64,000 bases of DNA from Saccharothrix longispora (GTDB taxonomy: Bacteria > Actinomycetota > Actinomycetes > Mycobacteriales > Pseudonocardiaceae). A model generated the notes under the pieces. It did not search any database, had not been told where the DNA came from, and saw only the letters and a list, made by a program, of their open reading frames with translations. A program made the position numbers and the translations under genes. The DNA lies in assembly GCF_030852425.1 (NCBI RefSeq), contig NZ_NSDM01000001.1:496001-560000 (forward strand), given 5' to 3'. The stretch's first letter is position 1. The number at the start of each line of letters is the position of its first letter. This document shows positions 1 through 8,548 of the stretch, in pieces.

Positions 1-63
1 GGACACCCCTCCGTTGCACGACGCCGCGCCGAAGCTACCCCGTGACGCGGTAACGTCTTTTCC

Positions 64-642
64 GTGGTCGGTCCGGAGCAGAACAGCGGTGGCATCGCGC
101 GCGTGCAGGACACGCTGACGAACCTGCGCATCCAGGATGGCGCGGCACCGGCGCCCGCGGGTCCGCTGACCCTGGAGGACCTCTACCGCCAGCACCGCAT
201 GCGGCTCGTGCGGCTGGCCCTGCTGCTGGTCGACGAACCCGCCACGGCGGAGGACGTGGTCCAGGAGGCGTTCACCGGCCTGCACCGCAACTGGTCCAAC
301 CTGCGGGACGCGCAGGCCGCCGTCGGCTACCTGCGCACGGCCGTGGTGAACGGTTCGCGCAGCGTGCTGCGCCGGCGCAAGACGGCCCGCGACTACACCC
401 CGCCGCACGTGGCGAACGCCCGGTCGGCGGAGAGCCTGGCCATGCTGACCGCCGAGCACCAGGCGGTCGTCGCCGCGCTGTCCCAGCTGCCGCCGCGCCA
501 GCGCGAGGTGCTGGTCCTGCGCTACTACGGCGACCTGTCGGAGGCCGAGATCGCCGAGGCCACCGGCATCAGCAAGGGCACGGTCAAGAGCACCGCGAGC
601 CGCGCGCTGGACGCCCTCCAGAAGATCATGGCCGGTCGCTGA
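64..642 (+). CDS. SigE-family RNA polymerase sigma factor (ECF group)
   Basis: A 192-residue sigma-70-like protein that should direct RNA polymerase to a subset of promoters. Region 2 spans roughly residues 38-100 (LEDLYRQHRMRLVRLALLL, then AEDVVQEAFTGLHRNW) and region 4 roughly 130-185 (LPPRQREVLVLRYYGDLSE, then a helix-turn-helix with GTVKSTASRALDALQ). The short region 4 and the DVVQEAF motif are typical of the actinobacterial SigE-type ECF group. The start is GTG with a weak ribosome site; an internal start is possible because residues 1-35 look unstructured. No anti-sigma gene is adjacent. Confidence 0.88.
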   Translation: MVGPEQNSGGIARVQDTLTNLRIQDGAAPAPAGPLTLEDLYRQHRMRLVRLALLLVDEPATAEDVVQEAFTGLHRNWSNLRDAQAAVGYLRTAVVNGSRSVLRRRKTARDYTPPHVANARSAESLAMLTAEHQAVVAALSQLPPRQREVLVLRYYGDLSEAEIAEATGISKGTVKSTASRALDALQKIMAGR

Positions 643-740
643 CGCGATCCCACCCGCACGTCGGGCGGCCCTGCGCGCCCGCAGGTTGTTGAACAATCCG
701 ACAAGGTCAAGTCTTGGCGTCCGTCTGCCCCAATTGGGCA

Positions 741-756
741 CTTGGTATAGACCAAT
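741..756. promoter_or_regulatory. Candidate DasR (dre) operator
   Basis: CTTGGTATAGACCAAT is a 16-bp inverted repeat (TTGGT/ACCAA arms). It resembles the published Streptomyces dre consensus ACTGGTCTAGACCACT. It sits about 30 bp upstream of the preferred kinase start and precedes two GlcNAc catabolic genes, the classic DasR targets. That DasR binds here is inference; no dasR gene is in the window. Confidence 0.7.
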
Positions 757-784
757 GGCGTCGCATGCCGCACTATCGACCCTC

Positions 785-1690
785 GTGGCGCGCACCAGAC
801 ACGCAATAGCCGTCGACGTCGGCGGGACCGGGATGAAGGCCGCCCTGGTCTCCGGCACCCCGGACGGGGTCGCCCCGGTGGAGCAGCGCCGCCGCCCGAC
901 CAGGCCGGGCGGCGACGCCGTGGTCGAGGACGTGGTCGCCCTCGTGGACGAGCTGCGCGCGGTCGCCGGGCCCCCGGTCGAGGCGGTCGGCCTGGTCGTC
1001 CCCGGCATCGTCGACGAGGCCGCCGGCACCGGCGTGTACTCCGCCAACCTCGGCTGGCGCGACCACCCGTTCCGCGCCGCCGTCGAGGCCGCGACCGGCC
1101 TGCCCACCGCGTTCGGCCACGACGTGCGCGCCGGCGGCCTCGCCGAGCTGCGCCTGGGCAGCGCCCGCGACCTGACCGACGCCGTGATCATGCCCATCGG
1201 CACCGGCATCGCCGCCGCGCTCGTCCTGGGCGGTCGCGTCTCACCGGCGCCCGGCGAGGTCGGGCACGTCGACGTCGGCCACGGCGACCCGTGCGGCTGC
1301 GGCCAAAGGGGGTGCGTCGAGGCGCGCGCGAGCAGCGCCGCCATCGCCCGCCGGTACGCGGAACGCGCGAACCGCCAGGTGAGCGGTGCGGCGGAGGTGG
1401 CCCGGCTGCTCGAGGCGGGCGACCCCGACGCGGCGGTGGTCTGGGAAGAGGCGGTTGACGCCCTCGCGCGGGGCATCCTGCTGGTGGCGGCCCTGCTGGG
1501 CCCGGAGGCGGTGGTGCTGGGCGGTGGCCTGGCACTGGCGGGGCCGTTGCTGACGGACCCGCTGGGCGAGCGGCTGGACGAGCTGATCACGTTCCAGCGG
1601 CGCCCGGAACTGCGGTCGGCGGCGTTGGGCGACGAGGCCGGGTGCCTCGGCGCCGCGCTGCTGGCCATCGACATGCTGGAGGACAGATGA
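785..1690 (+). CDS. nagK: ROK-family sugar kinase, probable N-acetylglucosamine kinase
   Basis: Probably phosphorylates N-acetylglucosamine (or glucose) with ATP in the cytoplasm. The N-terminal phosphate-binding motif is DVGGTGMKAALVS. The ROK zinc site CGCGQRGCVEARA lies near residue 178, preceded by GEVGHVDVGHGDPC. GTG at 785 puts DVGGT about 8 residues from the start, as usual in the family; ATG 755 would start inside the dre palindrome. The stop overlaps the nagA start (ATGA), so the two are translationally coupled. Pairing with nagA behind a dre site favours GlcNAc over glucose as substrate, but the sequence alone does not prove specificity. Confidence 0.8.
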   Translation: MARTRHAIAVDVGGTGMKAALVSGTPDGVAPVEQRRRPTRPGGDAVVEDVVALVDELRAVAGPPVEAVGLVVPGIVDEAAGTGVYSANLGWRDHPFRAAVEAATGLPTAFGHDVRAGGLAELRLGSARDLTDAVIMPIGTGIAAALVLGGRVSPAPGEVGHVDVGHGDPCGCGQRGCVEARASSAAIARRYAERANRQVSGAAEVARLLEAGDPDAAVVWEEAVDALARGILLVAALLGPEAVVLGGGLALAGPLLTDPLGERLDELITFQRRPELRSAALGDEAGCLGAALLAIDMLEDR

Positions 1691-2859
1691 GCACGTGGGG
1701 TGGGCCCGTGGACGTGACCCTGACCGGTGGTCGGGTCGTCACGCCCGACGGGGTGCTCGACCGGGGCTGGGTCGCGGTGCGCGACGGCCTGATCGCCGCC
1801 GTCGGCGACGGGGCGCCGCCGGACGGCCCGACGACCGACCTGGGCGGGGGCTGGCTGGTGCCGGGCTTCGTCGACATCCACTGCCACGGCGGCGGCGGCG
1901 AGGCGTTCACCAACGCCGACCCGGCCCGCGTGACCAGGGCGGCGAACGCGCACCGCAGGCACGGCACCACCACGATCGTCGCCAGCCTGGTCTCCCGGCC
2001 CGTGCCGGAGCTCGCCGACCAGGTCCGGGCGCTGACCGAACTGGTGCAGGACGGGGTGGTGGCGGGCATCCACCTGGAGGGTCCGTTCCTGTCCGCCGCG
2101 CGCTGCGGCGCGCACGACCCGGCCATCCTGTGCCCGCCGGAGCGCGGCGCGCTCGACCTGCTCCTCGCCGCCGGCGCCGTCCCCACCGGCCGGGACGCCG
2201 TCCGGATGGTCACGATCGCCCCGGAGCTGGAGCACGGCGTGGACGCCGTCCGGCACCTGGTCGACCGGGGCGTGCTGGCCGCGATCGGCCACACCGACGC
2301 CACCGAGGCGCAGATCCGCCCGGCCGTCGAGGCCGGCGCGACCGTCGCCACGCACCTGTTCAACGGCATGCGCCCGCTGCACCACCGCGAGCCCGGCCCG
2401 ATCGGCGCGCTGCTGGACGACGAGCGGGTCACCGTCGAGCTGATCTGCGACCTCGTCCACCTGCACCCGACGGCGGTGCGGCTGGCCGCCCGGCACGCGG
2501 GGCGCGACCGCACCGTCCTGGTCACCGACGCCATCGCGGCGGCGGGCGTGGGCGACGGGGTCTACGACGTCGGCGGGCTGGAGGTCCGCGTGGTGGACGG
2601 CGTGCCCACGCTGGCCGGCGGCGCGTCCCTGGCGGGCAGCACGCTCACCATGGACGCCGCCTTCCGCAACGCCGTCACCTCGTGCGGCCTGACCGTGGAG
2701 GAGGCCGTCGCCGCCACCTCCGCCCGCCCGGCGCGCCTGCTCGGCCTGGCCGACGTGACCGGCGAGCTGCGCGCGGGCCTGGCCGCCGACCTCGTCGTGC
2801 TGGACGCCGAGTTCAGGCCGCGCGACGTGATGAGCCGGGGCGCCTGGGTCAAGGACTGA
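1687..2859 (+). CDS. nagA: N-acetylglucosamine-6-phosphate deacetylase
   Basis: Amidohydrolase that converts GlcNAc-6-phosphate to glucosamine-6-phosphate and acetate. Visible family motifs are DIHCHGGGGEAFTNAD (metal ligand region), HLEGPFLS, AIGHTDA, ATHLFNGMRPLHHREPG and the catalytic-Asp region LVTDAIAAAG. The 390-residue length is normal. ATG 1687 overlaps the kinase stop by four bases, so it is the second gene of the nag operon. It should be induced with the kinase when aminosugars relieve DasR-type repression. Confidence 0.93.
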   Translation: MSTWGGPVDVTLTGGRVVTPDGVLDRGWVAVRDGLIAAVGDGAPPDGPTTDLGGGWLVPGFVDIHCHGGGGEAFTNADPARVTRAANAHRRHGTTTIVASLVSRPVPELADQVRALTELVQDGVVAGIHLEGPFLSAARCGAHDPAILCPPERGALDLLLAAGAVPTGRDAVRMVTIAPELEHGVDAVRHLVDRGVLAAIGHTDATEAQIRPAVEAGATVATHLFNGMRPLHHREPGPIGALLDDERVTVELICDLVHLHPTAVRLAARHAGRDRTVLVTDAIAAAGVGDGVYDVGGLEVRVVDGVPTLAGGASLAGSTLTMDAAFRNAVTSCGLTVEEAVAATSARPARLLGLADVTGELRAGLAADLVVLDAEFRPRDVMSRGAWVKD

Positions 2860-2900
2860 CACCGGGGCGGCCGCGCCGGGACCGGTGGGAGACTGGCCCC

Positions 2901-3086
2901 GTGCCCGAGGACCACGAGAAGCTGGTGACCGACGCCCTGCGCGCCCAGGCCACCAGCTCCGGCGCGCACCCGCACGTCCCGGCCCGGCCGGTCCGGGACG
3001 CCCTCGGCGCGGGGTGGGTGCTGCTGCTCGCCGTGCTGCTGGGTCTCGCGGCCGGAGCGGTCGTGGCGGTCATCACGCTCCGCTGA
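2901..3086 (+). CDS. Small single-pass membrane protein
   Basis: A 61-residue protein of unknown function starting with GTG. The first 35 residues are hydrophilic; the rest is one transmembrane helix (WVLLLAVLLGLAAGAVVAV) ending three residues later, suggesting a C-terminal tail anchor. It fills the gap between nagA and dedA almost exactly, with codon use like its neighbours, which supports it as real. No ribosome site is obvious. I do not recognise a named family. Confidence 0.6.
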   Translation: MPEDHEKLVTDALRAQATSSGAHPHVPARPVRDALGAGWVLLLAVLLGLAAGAVVAVITLR

Positions 3087-3104
3087 GCCTGTACGGTGGG
3101 CCGC

Positions 3105-3857
3105 GTGACGGTCACGCCCCTCGCCCTCGGTCCCGACTGGCTTGACCCGCAGGTCCTGCTGGCAGGACTCGGGCCGTACATGCTGGTCGGCCTCTGCTTC
3201 ATCGTCTTCGCCGAGTGCGGCCTGCTGGTCGGGTTCTTCCTGCCCGGCGACTCGCTGCTGTTCACGGCGGGCATGTTCGTGGCGACCGGCCTGCTGGACT
3301 ACCCGCTGTGGCTGGTGTGCGTGCTGCTCACGGCGTGCGCGATGCTCGGCAACGTCGTCGGCTACTACATCGGCTACCGGGCCGGGCCGGCGCTGTTCAG
3401 CAAGCCCGAGTCGAAGATCTTCAAGAAGGAGTACGTCGACAAGACGGAGGAGTTCTTCGACAAGTACGGCGCGCGGGCGATCGTCATGGCCCGGTTCGTG
3501 CCCATCGTGCGCACGTTCATCACCGCGATGGCGGGCGTGGGCCGGATGGACCGCCGCAAGTACTTCACCTACTCCTTCATCGGCGGCATCGCCTGGGCCG
3601 CCGGCATCACGGTCCTCGGCTACTTCCTCGGCCAGATCCCGTTCGTGCGGGACAACATCGAGATGATGCTGATCCTGATCGTGCTGATCTCGGTCGTCCC
3701 GATCGTCATCGAGGTGATCAAGGCGCGGCGCGAGAAGAAGTCGCTGCTCGCCCAGGAGGTCGAGGACGTCACGCAGGTCATCGAGCGCGTGGACGACTTC
3801 GCCGAGGAGCACCGCTTCGCCGACGACCGCACCCAGCAGATCCGGCGCATCGACTAG
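3105..3857 (+). CDS. DedA-family membrane protein
   Basis: Integral membrane protein of the DedA/SNARE-associated family, whose members include undecaprenyl-phosphate and phospholipid flippases. Diagnostic stretches are ECGLLVGFFLPGDSLLFTAG, the re-entrant motif ARFVPIVRTFITAMAGVGRM and GGIAWAAG. The charged C-terminus (after about residue 200) is cytoplasmic. GTG at 3105 is preferred over GTG 3096 because it matches the usual short N-terminus. Its substrate cannot be read from sequence. A second, divergent DedA lies at 7257. Confidence 0.88.
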   Translation: MTVTPLALGPDWLDPQVLLAGLGPYMLVGLCFIVFAECGLLVGFFLPGDSLLFTAGMFVATGLLDYPLWLVCVLLTACAMLGNVVGYYIGYRAGPALFSKPESKIFKKEYVDKTEEFFDKYGARAIVMARFVPIVRTFITAMAGVGRMDRRKYFTYSFIGGIAWAAGITVLGYFLGQIPFVRDNIEMMLILIVLISVVPIVIEVIKARREKKSLLAQEVEDVTQVIERVDDFAEEHRFADDRTQQIRRID

Positions 3858-3886
3858 CGGCGCCCGCCCGGCGGGACACGCGGTAA

Positions 3887-3923
3887 CGCCCGTCCGGTCC
3901 GTCCACGATGGACCGGACGGGCG
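3887..3923 (+). terminator. Hairpin terminator after dedA
   Basis: Perfect 14-bp stem (3887-3900 with 3910-3923) around a 9-nt loop, 30 bp past the dedA stop. No U-run follows, as is usual for high-GC actinobacteria. Confidence 0.7.
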
Positions 3924-3958
3924 CCGGACACGGCGCCCTCACCTGATGAGGGGTCTGC

Positions 3959-5716
3959 ATGAAGCTGCTCCGGCGTGCCCTCGCCACGCTGCTCGTCACC
4001 GCCGTCGCCGTGCCGGTGGGGGCCACGCCCGCCCAGGCGGGTCACCGGTTGGAGAGCGTCGCCTCCACCGCGCTCTCGTACACGGACCTGCGCACGCCCT
4101 TCCAGACCCACACCGGCGGCGACGCCCCCGTCGGCGCCTGGCGCGACCAGGGCGGCCGGCTGCACGTGTCCGAGGCGTACTACCGGGTCGACCTGGCCCC
4201 GTACCGCGACGCGCACCTGTTCACCGCCACGGCCTGGGTCTCCGAGACCGCCGCGAACGACTGCGCGGTCCCCCGCTCGACCGAGCTGTGGCTGACCGAG
4301 GACGCCGACCGGCCCACGTTCGCCCGGCAGCCCCGTGAGCTGGTCCGGCACCCGTACGCGGGCAGCGCCCCCGCCTGCGTCTCGGGCTACGTCGCGTTCG
4401 ACGTCACCGCGACCCTGAACGACGCCCTCGCCGCGGGCCGCACCGCGGTCACGTTCGCCCTGCGGATGCCCGGGGGCAAGCAGTGGCAGGTGCCGTTCGG
4501 CCGCCGCTACGACGACGTGCTGCACGTGAACCTGGACTTCAACCGCCCGCCCGGCGCCCCGACCGGCATCACCGCGCACGGCGCGCCGTGCGGCTCGGTG
4601 ATCGGCGGAGCGGCCCCCGAGCTGACGGCGGACGTCACCGACCCGGACGACAACTGGCTCAGCGGCACGTTCTTCGTGCGCGACCTCGGCGAACCCGACG
4701 CGCCGGCACGGGAGTTCACGGTCGAGCGCGCACCCGCCCGCCAGCTCCGCCGGACCCTCCCGGCGGGCACGCTGGCCGAGAACCGCGCCTACGAGGTGAC
4801 CGCGCGGACGGACGACGGCGACGCCACGTCGCCGATGAGCGCCCCGTGCCGGTTCGAGACGGACTTCACCCCGCCGCCGCGGCCGACCGTGTCGTCCACC
4901 GACTACCCGGAGGACGGCGGTTTCCCCGGCACGGGCGGCGGGGACGTCGCGGGCTCCTTCACGTTCACCGGCTCGGCGGACGTCGCCGAGTTCGAGTACC
5001 GCGGGGCGGCGACCGCCGGCCGGGTGCCGGCGGTCGGCGGCACGGCCACCGCGGTGCTCAAGCCCGGCGTCGAAGGCCCCCAGAGCCTGGAGGTGTGGGC
5101 CCTGGACCGGGCGGGCAACCGCTCGCCGGCGCGGACCTACGGGTTCCGGGTCGCCTCGACCGCGCCGTCGGTCACCGCGACGCCGTACTCGGCGGTCGCG
5201 GGCACGCCGCGCGAGGTGCTGGTGACGCCGTCGGAGCGCATCCCCGGCGTCGTCGAGTACGACCACCGGCTCGACGGCGGGGCGTGGACGACGATTCCCG
5301 CCGCACCGGACGGCACGGTCCGGTTCACCGTCCTCACCGAGGCCGTGAACCCGCACAGGGTGGACGTCCGGGGCCGCACGGCCGCCGGCGTGACGACCGG
5401 CGTGGGCAGCGCGTACTTCGTCGTCGACCCCGGTTCCACGTCCGTGACCAGCGCGGACTTCCCGGAGGAACAGGACGCCGGCGCGGTCGGCGTGCCGGGT
5501 GTGTTCGAGCTGCGGACCACGAACCCGGCCGTGGCGGCGTTCAGCTTCGAGGTGGACGGCGCGGCGCCGGTCCTCGCGCCCGCCACCGCCGGCGCGGCGT
5601 CGGTGACCTACACCCCCACCTGGTCGGGCTTCCACATGCTGGTCGTCCGGAGCCTCGACGCGCACGGCGGACAGGTCGTGGACGACGCCTACTACTTCTT
5701 CTCCGTGGCCGGCTGA
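3959..5716 (+). CDS. Secreted multidomain protein of unknown function
   Basis: A 585-residue exported protein. The signal peptide (MKLLRRALATLLVTAVAVPVG, cleavage near AQAG) is clear and GAGGGG precedes the ATG. Residues about 30-190 resemble a DNRLRE-like beta-sandwich (coiled segments ending in FDVTATLNDALAAGRTAVTFAL). The rest reads as three or four Ig/fibronectin-like repeats, with recurring SxDYPEDGGFPGTGG and SADFPEEQDAG segments introducing each module. There is no membrane anchor or sortase motif, so release to the medium or wall association is likely. It shows no catalytic motif I recognise and its function is unknown. Confidence 0.8.
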   Translation: MKLLRRALATLLVTAVAVPVGATPAQAGHRLESVASTALSYTDLRTPFQTHTGGDAPVGAWRDQGGRLHVSEAYYRVDLAPYRDAHLFTATAWVSETAANDCAVPRSTELWLTEDADRPTFARQPRELVRHPYAGSAPACVSGYVAFDVTATLNDALAAGRTAVTFALRMPGGKQWQVPFGRRYDDVLHVNLDFNRPPGAPTGITAHGAPCGSVIGGAAPELTADVTDPDDNWLSGTFFVRDLGEPDAPAREFTVERAPARQLRRTLPAGTLAENRAYEVTARTDDGDATSPMSAPCRFETDFTPPPRPTVSSTDYPEDGGFPGTGGGDVAGSFTFTGSADVAEFEYRGAATAGRVPAVGGTATAVLKPGVEGPQSLEVWALDRAGNRSPARTYGFRVASTAPSVTATPYSAVAGTPREVLVTPSERIPGVVEYDHRLDGGAWTTIPAAPDGTVRFTVLTEAVNPHRVDVRGRTAAGVTTGVGSAYFVVDPGSTSVTSADFPEEQDAGAVGVPGVFELRTTNPAVAAFSFEVDGAAPVLAPATAGAASVTYTPTWSGFHMLVVRSLDAHGGQVVDDAYYFFSVAG

Positions 5717-5741
5717 CCGGCCGACCGGGCCGACCGGTCAG
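5713..5741. terminator. Short hairpin between convergent genes
   Basis: CTGACCGG (5713-5720) pairs with CCGGTCAG (5734-5741). It lies between the stops of the secreted protein and the GlcD-type gene, so it could serve both strands. The stem is only 8 bp. Confidence 0.45.
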
Positions 5742-7111
5742 GGCGAGAACATCGACCCCGGGTTGAACAGGTTCTCCGGGTCCAGCGCGCGCTTGACGTC
5801 GCGGTGGACCCGGAGGCCGACCGGGCCGATCTCCTTCGCCAGCCACTCGCGCTTGACCTTGCCGACGCCGTGCTCGCCGGTGACCGTGCCGCCCAGCGCC
5901 AGGCCCAGCCCCAGGATCTCGTCGAACGCCCGCTCCGCCCGCGCGAACTCGTCCTGCGACGACGGGTCGTAGACGATCGTGGGGTGCATGTTGCCGTCGC
6001 CGGCGTGCCCCACCACGGCGACCCGCAGCCCGACCTCGGCGGCGATCCGCTCGCACCCGGTGATCAGGTCGGCGATCCGCGTGCGCGGCACGCACACGTC
6101 GTCGGTCAGCCACGCCCCGTAGACCTCCAGCGCGGTGAGCACGGCCCGCCGCGCGGTCAGCAGGTCGCGACCCTCGGCCAGGTCGTCCGTCGCGTACACC
6201 AGCTCCGCGCCCGCGCCGACGCACGCCTGCTCGATCGCGGCCAGCTCGCGCCGGGCCGCCTCGCCGCCGGAGTCCGACTGGCACAGCAGCAGCGCCGCGC
6301 CCGCGTTCAGGTCGGTCCTGAGGTGCTGCTCGACCGCCCGGATCGACGTGCGGTCCATGATCTCCATCAGCGACGGCACGACGCCCTCGGCCACCACCCG
6401 GCTGACCGCCGCGCCCGCCGCCGCCGTGCTGCCGAACGTCGCCACCAGCGTCGACGGGGCCTGCGGCAGCGGGCGCAGCGCCAGGGTGGCCCGGGTGATC
6501 ACGCCGAGCGTGCCCTCGCTGCCGACGAACAGCTTGGTCAGGTCGTACCCGGCCACGCCCTTCACCGTGCGCCGCCCGGTCCGCAGCAGCTCGCCGTCGG
6601 CGAGCACGACCTCCAGCCCGAGCACGGAGTCCGTGGTCACGCCGTACTTCACGCAGCACAGGCCACCCGCGTTGGTGGCCAGGTTGCCGCCGATCGTGCA
6701 CCAGTCGTAGCTCGACGGGTCGGGCGGGTAGAACAGCCCGTGCTTCTCCACGGCGGCGCGCAGGTCCAGGTTGACCACGCCCGGTTCGACCACGGCGAGC
6801 CGGTTGTCCGGGTCGATCTCCAGGATCGCGTCCATCTTCGTGGTGACCAGCACCACGCAGCCCTCGACCGCGTTGGCCGCACCGGACAGCCCGCTGCCCG
6901 CGCCGCGGGGCACGATCGGCGTCCCGGCCGCCGCGCACGCCCGCACCACGGCCCGGACCTGCGCGGTGGACGACGGCAGCACGACGGCCAGCGGCTGCCC
7001 GTGCGGCGCGAGCGGCATCATGTCGCGCCGGTAGCCCGCGGTGACGTCGGCGTCGGTGAGCACCGCGCCGGCGCCGACGGCGGCGCGGAGTTCGGCGAGC
7101 AGGGACTCCAT
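5738..7111 (-). CDS. GlcD-type FAD-linked 2-hydroxyacid (glycolate/lactate) dehydrogenase
   Basis: Oxidises a 2-hydroxy acid such as glycolate or D-lactate through a PCMH-type FAD domain. FAD-domain motifs are PRGAGSGLSGAAN and TIGGNLATNAGG plus LFVGSEGTLGVITRATLAL. The C-terminal cap carries VVGHAGDGNMHP and GGTVTGEHGVGKVKREWL, diagnostic of the GlcD/D-LDH branch. Length (457) is typical. The start is preceded by GGGGGG. No glcE/glcF partner is adjacent, so it may act as a stand-alone D-lactate/glycolate oxidase. Exact substrate is unknown. Confidence 0.88.
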   Translation of the reverse strand: MESLLAELRAAVGAGAVLTDADVTAGYRRDMMPLAPHGQPLAVVLPSSTAQVRAVVRACAAAGTPIVPRGAGSGLSGAANAVEGCVVLVTTKMDAILEIDPDNRLAVVEPGVVNLDLRAAVEKHGLFYPPDPSSYDWCTIGGNLATNAGGLCCVKYGVTTDSVLGLEVVLADGELLRTGRRTVKGVAGYDLTKLFVGSEGTLGVITRATLALRPLPQAPSTLVATFGSTAAAGAAVSRVVAEGVVPSLMEIMDRTSIRAVEQHLRTDLNAGAALLLCQSDSGGEAARRELAAIEQACVGAGAELVYATDDLAEGRDLLTARRAVLTALEVYGAWLTDDVCVPRTRIADLITGCERIAAEVGLRVAVVGHAGDGNMHPTIVYDPSSQDEFARAERAFDEILGLGLALGGTVTGEHGVGKVKREWLAKEIGPVGLRVHRDVKRALDPENLFNPGSMFSP

Positions 7112-7256
7112 CCCCCCACGCTAACGCCGTTCGACGCGAAGGCAACGACTCCGTTGCGTAGCCACCACCCACCTCGCGGTCACCACTCCGAAGGTTCCAC
7201 CACCTGTTGACCCCAAGTCGCCCGGTCGACGCCGCGGTCCCACGTACCCTGCACGG

Positions 7257-7928
7257 GTGGTGTTGTCCGCTTCGTCCGAAGCCATGTCGTTCGGCTCACT
7301 CGATTCCGCAGGTCCCACGGCCGTGTGGTTGATCACGCTGAGCTTCATCTTCTTCGAGTGCGCGTTCATCTTCGGGCTGTTCCTGCCCGGCGACTCCCTG
7401 CTGTTCGCCGCCGGTGTCGTGCTCGCCTCGCACGACGGCGAACTGTCGGCCTGGCTGCTGTCGCTGGCCGCGTTGATCGTGGCCGTCGTCGGCAACCAGA
7501 TCGGCTACTACATCGGTCGGCACACCGGCACCAGGCTGCTCGCGCGGCGCGGTGGCAAGGTGCTGAACCGGCAGAACCTCGACAAGGCCCGGGACTTCCT
7601 GGACCGGCGCGGGTTCTGGGCGGTCGTGCTGGCCCGCTGGATACCGTGGGTGCGCACGCTGGCCCCGATGATCGCCGGCGCGGCCCGGATGGACCCGCGC
7701 AGGTTCATGCTGGCCACGACGATCGGCGCGATCGCGTGGGTGCCGACGCTGGTGCTGGCCGGCTACTACGGCGCGGGCCTGCTGTCCGCCGTGCCGTGGC
7801 TGGAGACGGTCGCGGTCGTCGTCAGCGTCGCGTTCTTCGTCGTCGGCACGGCCTACGGCGTGTACCGCTACCGGCAGGAGATGAAGAAGCCCGTGGACGA
7901 GGAGGCCTCCCTCCCCGCCGGCGGCTAG
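7257..7928 (+). CDS. DedA-family membrane protein (second copy)
   Basis: A 223-residue DedA relative with ECAFIFGLFLPGDSLLFAAG, VGNQIGYYIGRH and the re-entrant motif LARWIPWVRTLAPMIAGAARM, followed by GAIAWVP. It differs enough from the 3105 gene to be an old paralogue rather than a recent copy. GTG 7257 is used; GTG 7260 and ATG 7284 are in frame and possible. Its TAG stop overlaps the convergent kinase stop in the four bases CTAG. Confidence 0.85.
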   Translation: MVLSASSEAMSFGSLDSAGPTAVWLITLSFIFFECAFIFGLFLPGDSLLFAAGVVLASHDGELSAWLLSLAALIVAVVGNQIGYYIGRHTGTRLLARRGGKVLNRQNLDKARDFLDRRGFWAVVLARWIPWVRTLAPMIAGAARMDPRRFMLATTIGAIAWVPTLVLAGYYGAGLLSAVPWLETVAVVVSVAFFVVGTAYGVYRYRQEMKKPVDEEASLPAGG

Positions 7929-8548
7929 ACCACCTCGCCGATCAGCAGGTCGGCCGCGCCCTTCGACGCGTTCACCATCAGCGCGTTGACGTGGTCGCTG
8001 CCGCGCAGCACCCGCTCGCGCGCCTCCTCCACCGACCGCCCGTACCGGACGTGCCGGTCGACGAGCCGCTCCACCCGCAGGTCCTCGTCGAGGTCCAGGA
8101 ACCACGCCTCGTCGAGCACCAGCGCCACGTGCTTCCACCTGTCGTACTGCATCAGCAGGTAGTTGCCCTCGGTCACGACCAGCGGCACGGACGGGTCCAC
8201 CGGCACCGCGCACGCCACCGGCTCCTCGATCTCGCGGCGGAACTCCGGCGCGTACACCACGTCCGGCCCGCGCGCCTTGAGCCTGGCCAGCAGGTCGACG
8301 TAGCCGGGCACGTCGAACGTGTCCGGCGCGCCCTTGCGCCCGGCGATGCCCAGCCGCTCCAGCTCCCGCTGCGCCAGGTGGAAGCCGTCCATCCCCACCA
8401 GCGCCGCGTCCGCCGGTCCCAGCGCGTCGACCAGGCGACGCGCGAGCGTCGACTTGCCCGACCCGGGCGCGCCGCCGATGCCGAGCAGCCTGCGCTCCCC
8501 GGTGTCGACCAGCAGCCGCGCCCGGTCGACCAGCTCGTCGAACCTCAC
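7925..8548 (-). CDS. P-loop sugar/nucleoside kinase (uridine kinase/FrcK-like)
   Basis: A 207-residue P-loop kinase with Walker A GAPGSGKST near residue 23, a substrate region VGMDGFHL and EGNYLLMQ, and a lid-type segment LVDRHVRYGRS. This is the phosphoribulokinase/uridine kinase/pantothenate kinase-like fold. The GTG at 8548 overlaps the stop of the PfkB gene (GTGA), so the two are coupled. Sharing an operon with a PfkB kinase and a LacI regulator suggests a sugar or nucleoside salvage role, as for fructose-system FrcK kinases. Substrate is not determinable here. Confidence 0.78.
   Translation of the reverse strand: MRFDELVDRARLLVDTGERRLLGIGGAPGSGKSTLARRLVDALGPADAALVGMDGFHLAQRELERLGIAGRKGAPDTFDVPGYVDLLARLKARGPDVVYAPEFRREIEEPVACAVPVDPSVPLVVTEGNYLLMQYDRWKHVALVLDEAWFLDLDEDLRVERLVDRHVRYGRSVEEARERVLRGSDHVNALMVNASKGAADLLIGEVV

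Noticed and set aside
686-784. A 33-residue N-terminal extension of the ROK kinase
   Set aside because: It would start upstream of, and be interrupted by, the dre operator; the encoded residues are unlike ROK N-termini.
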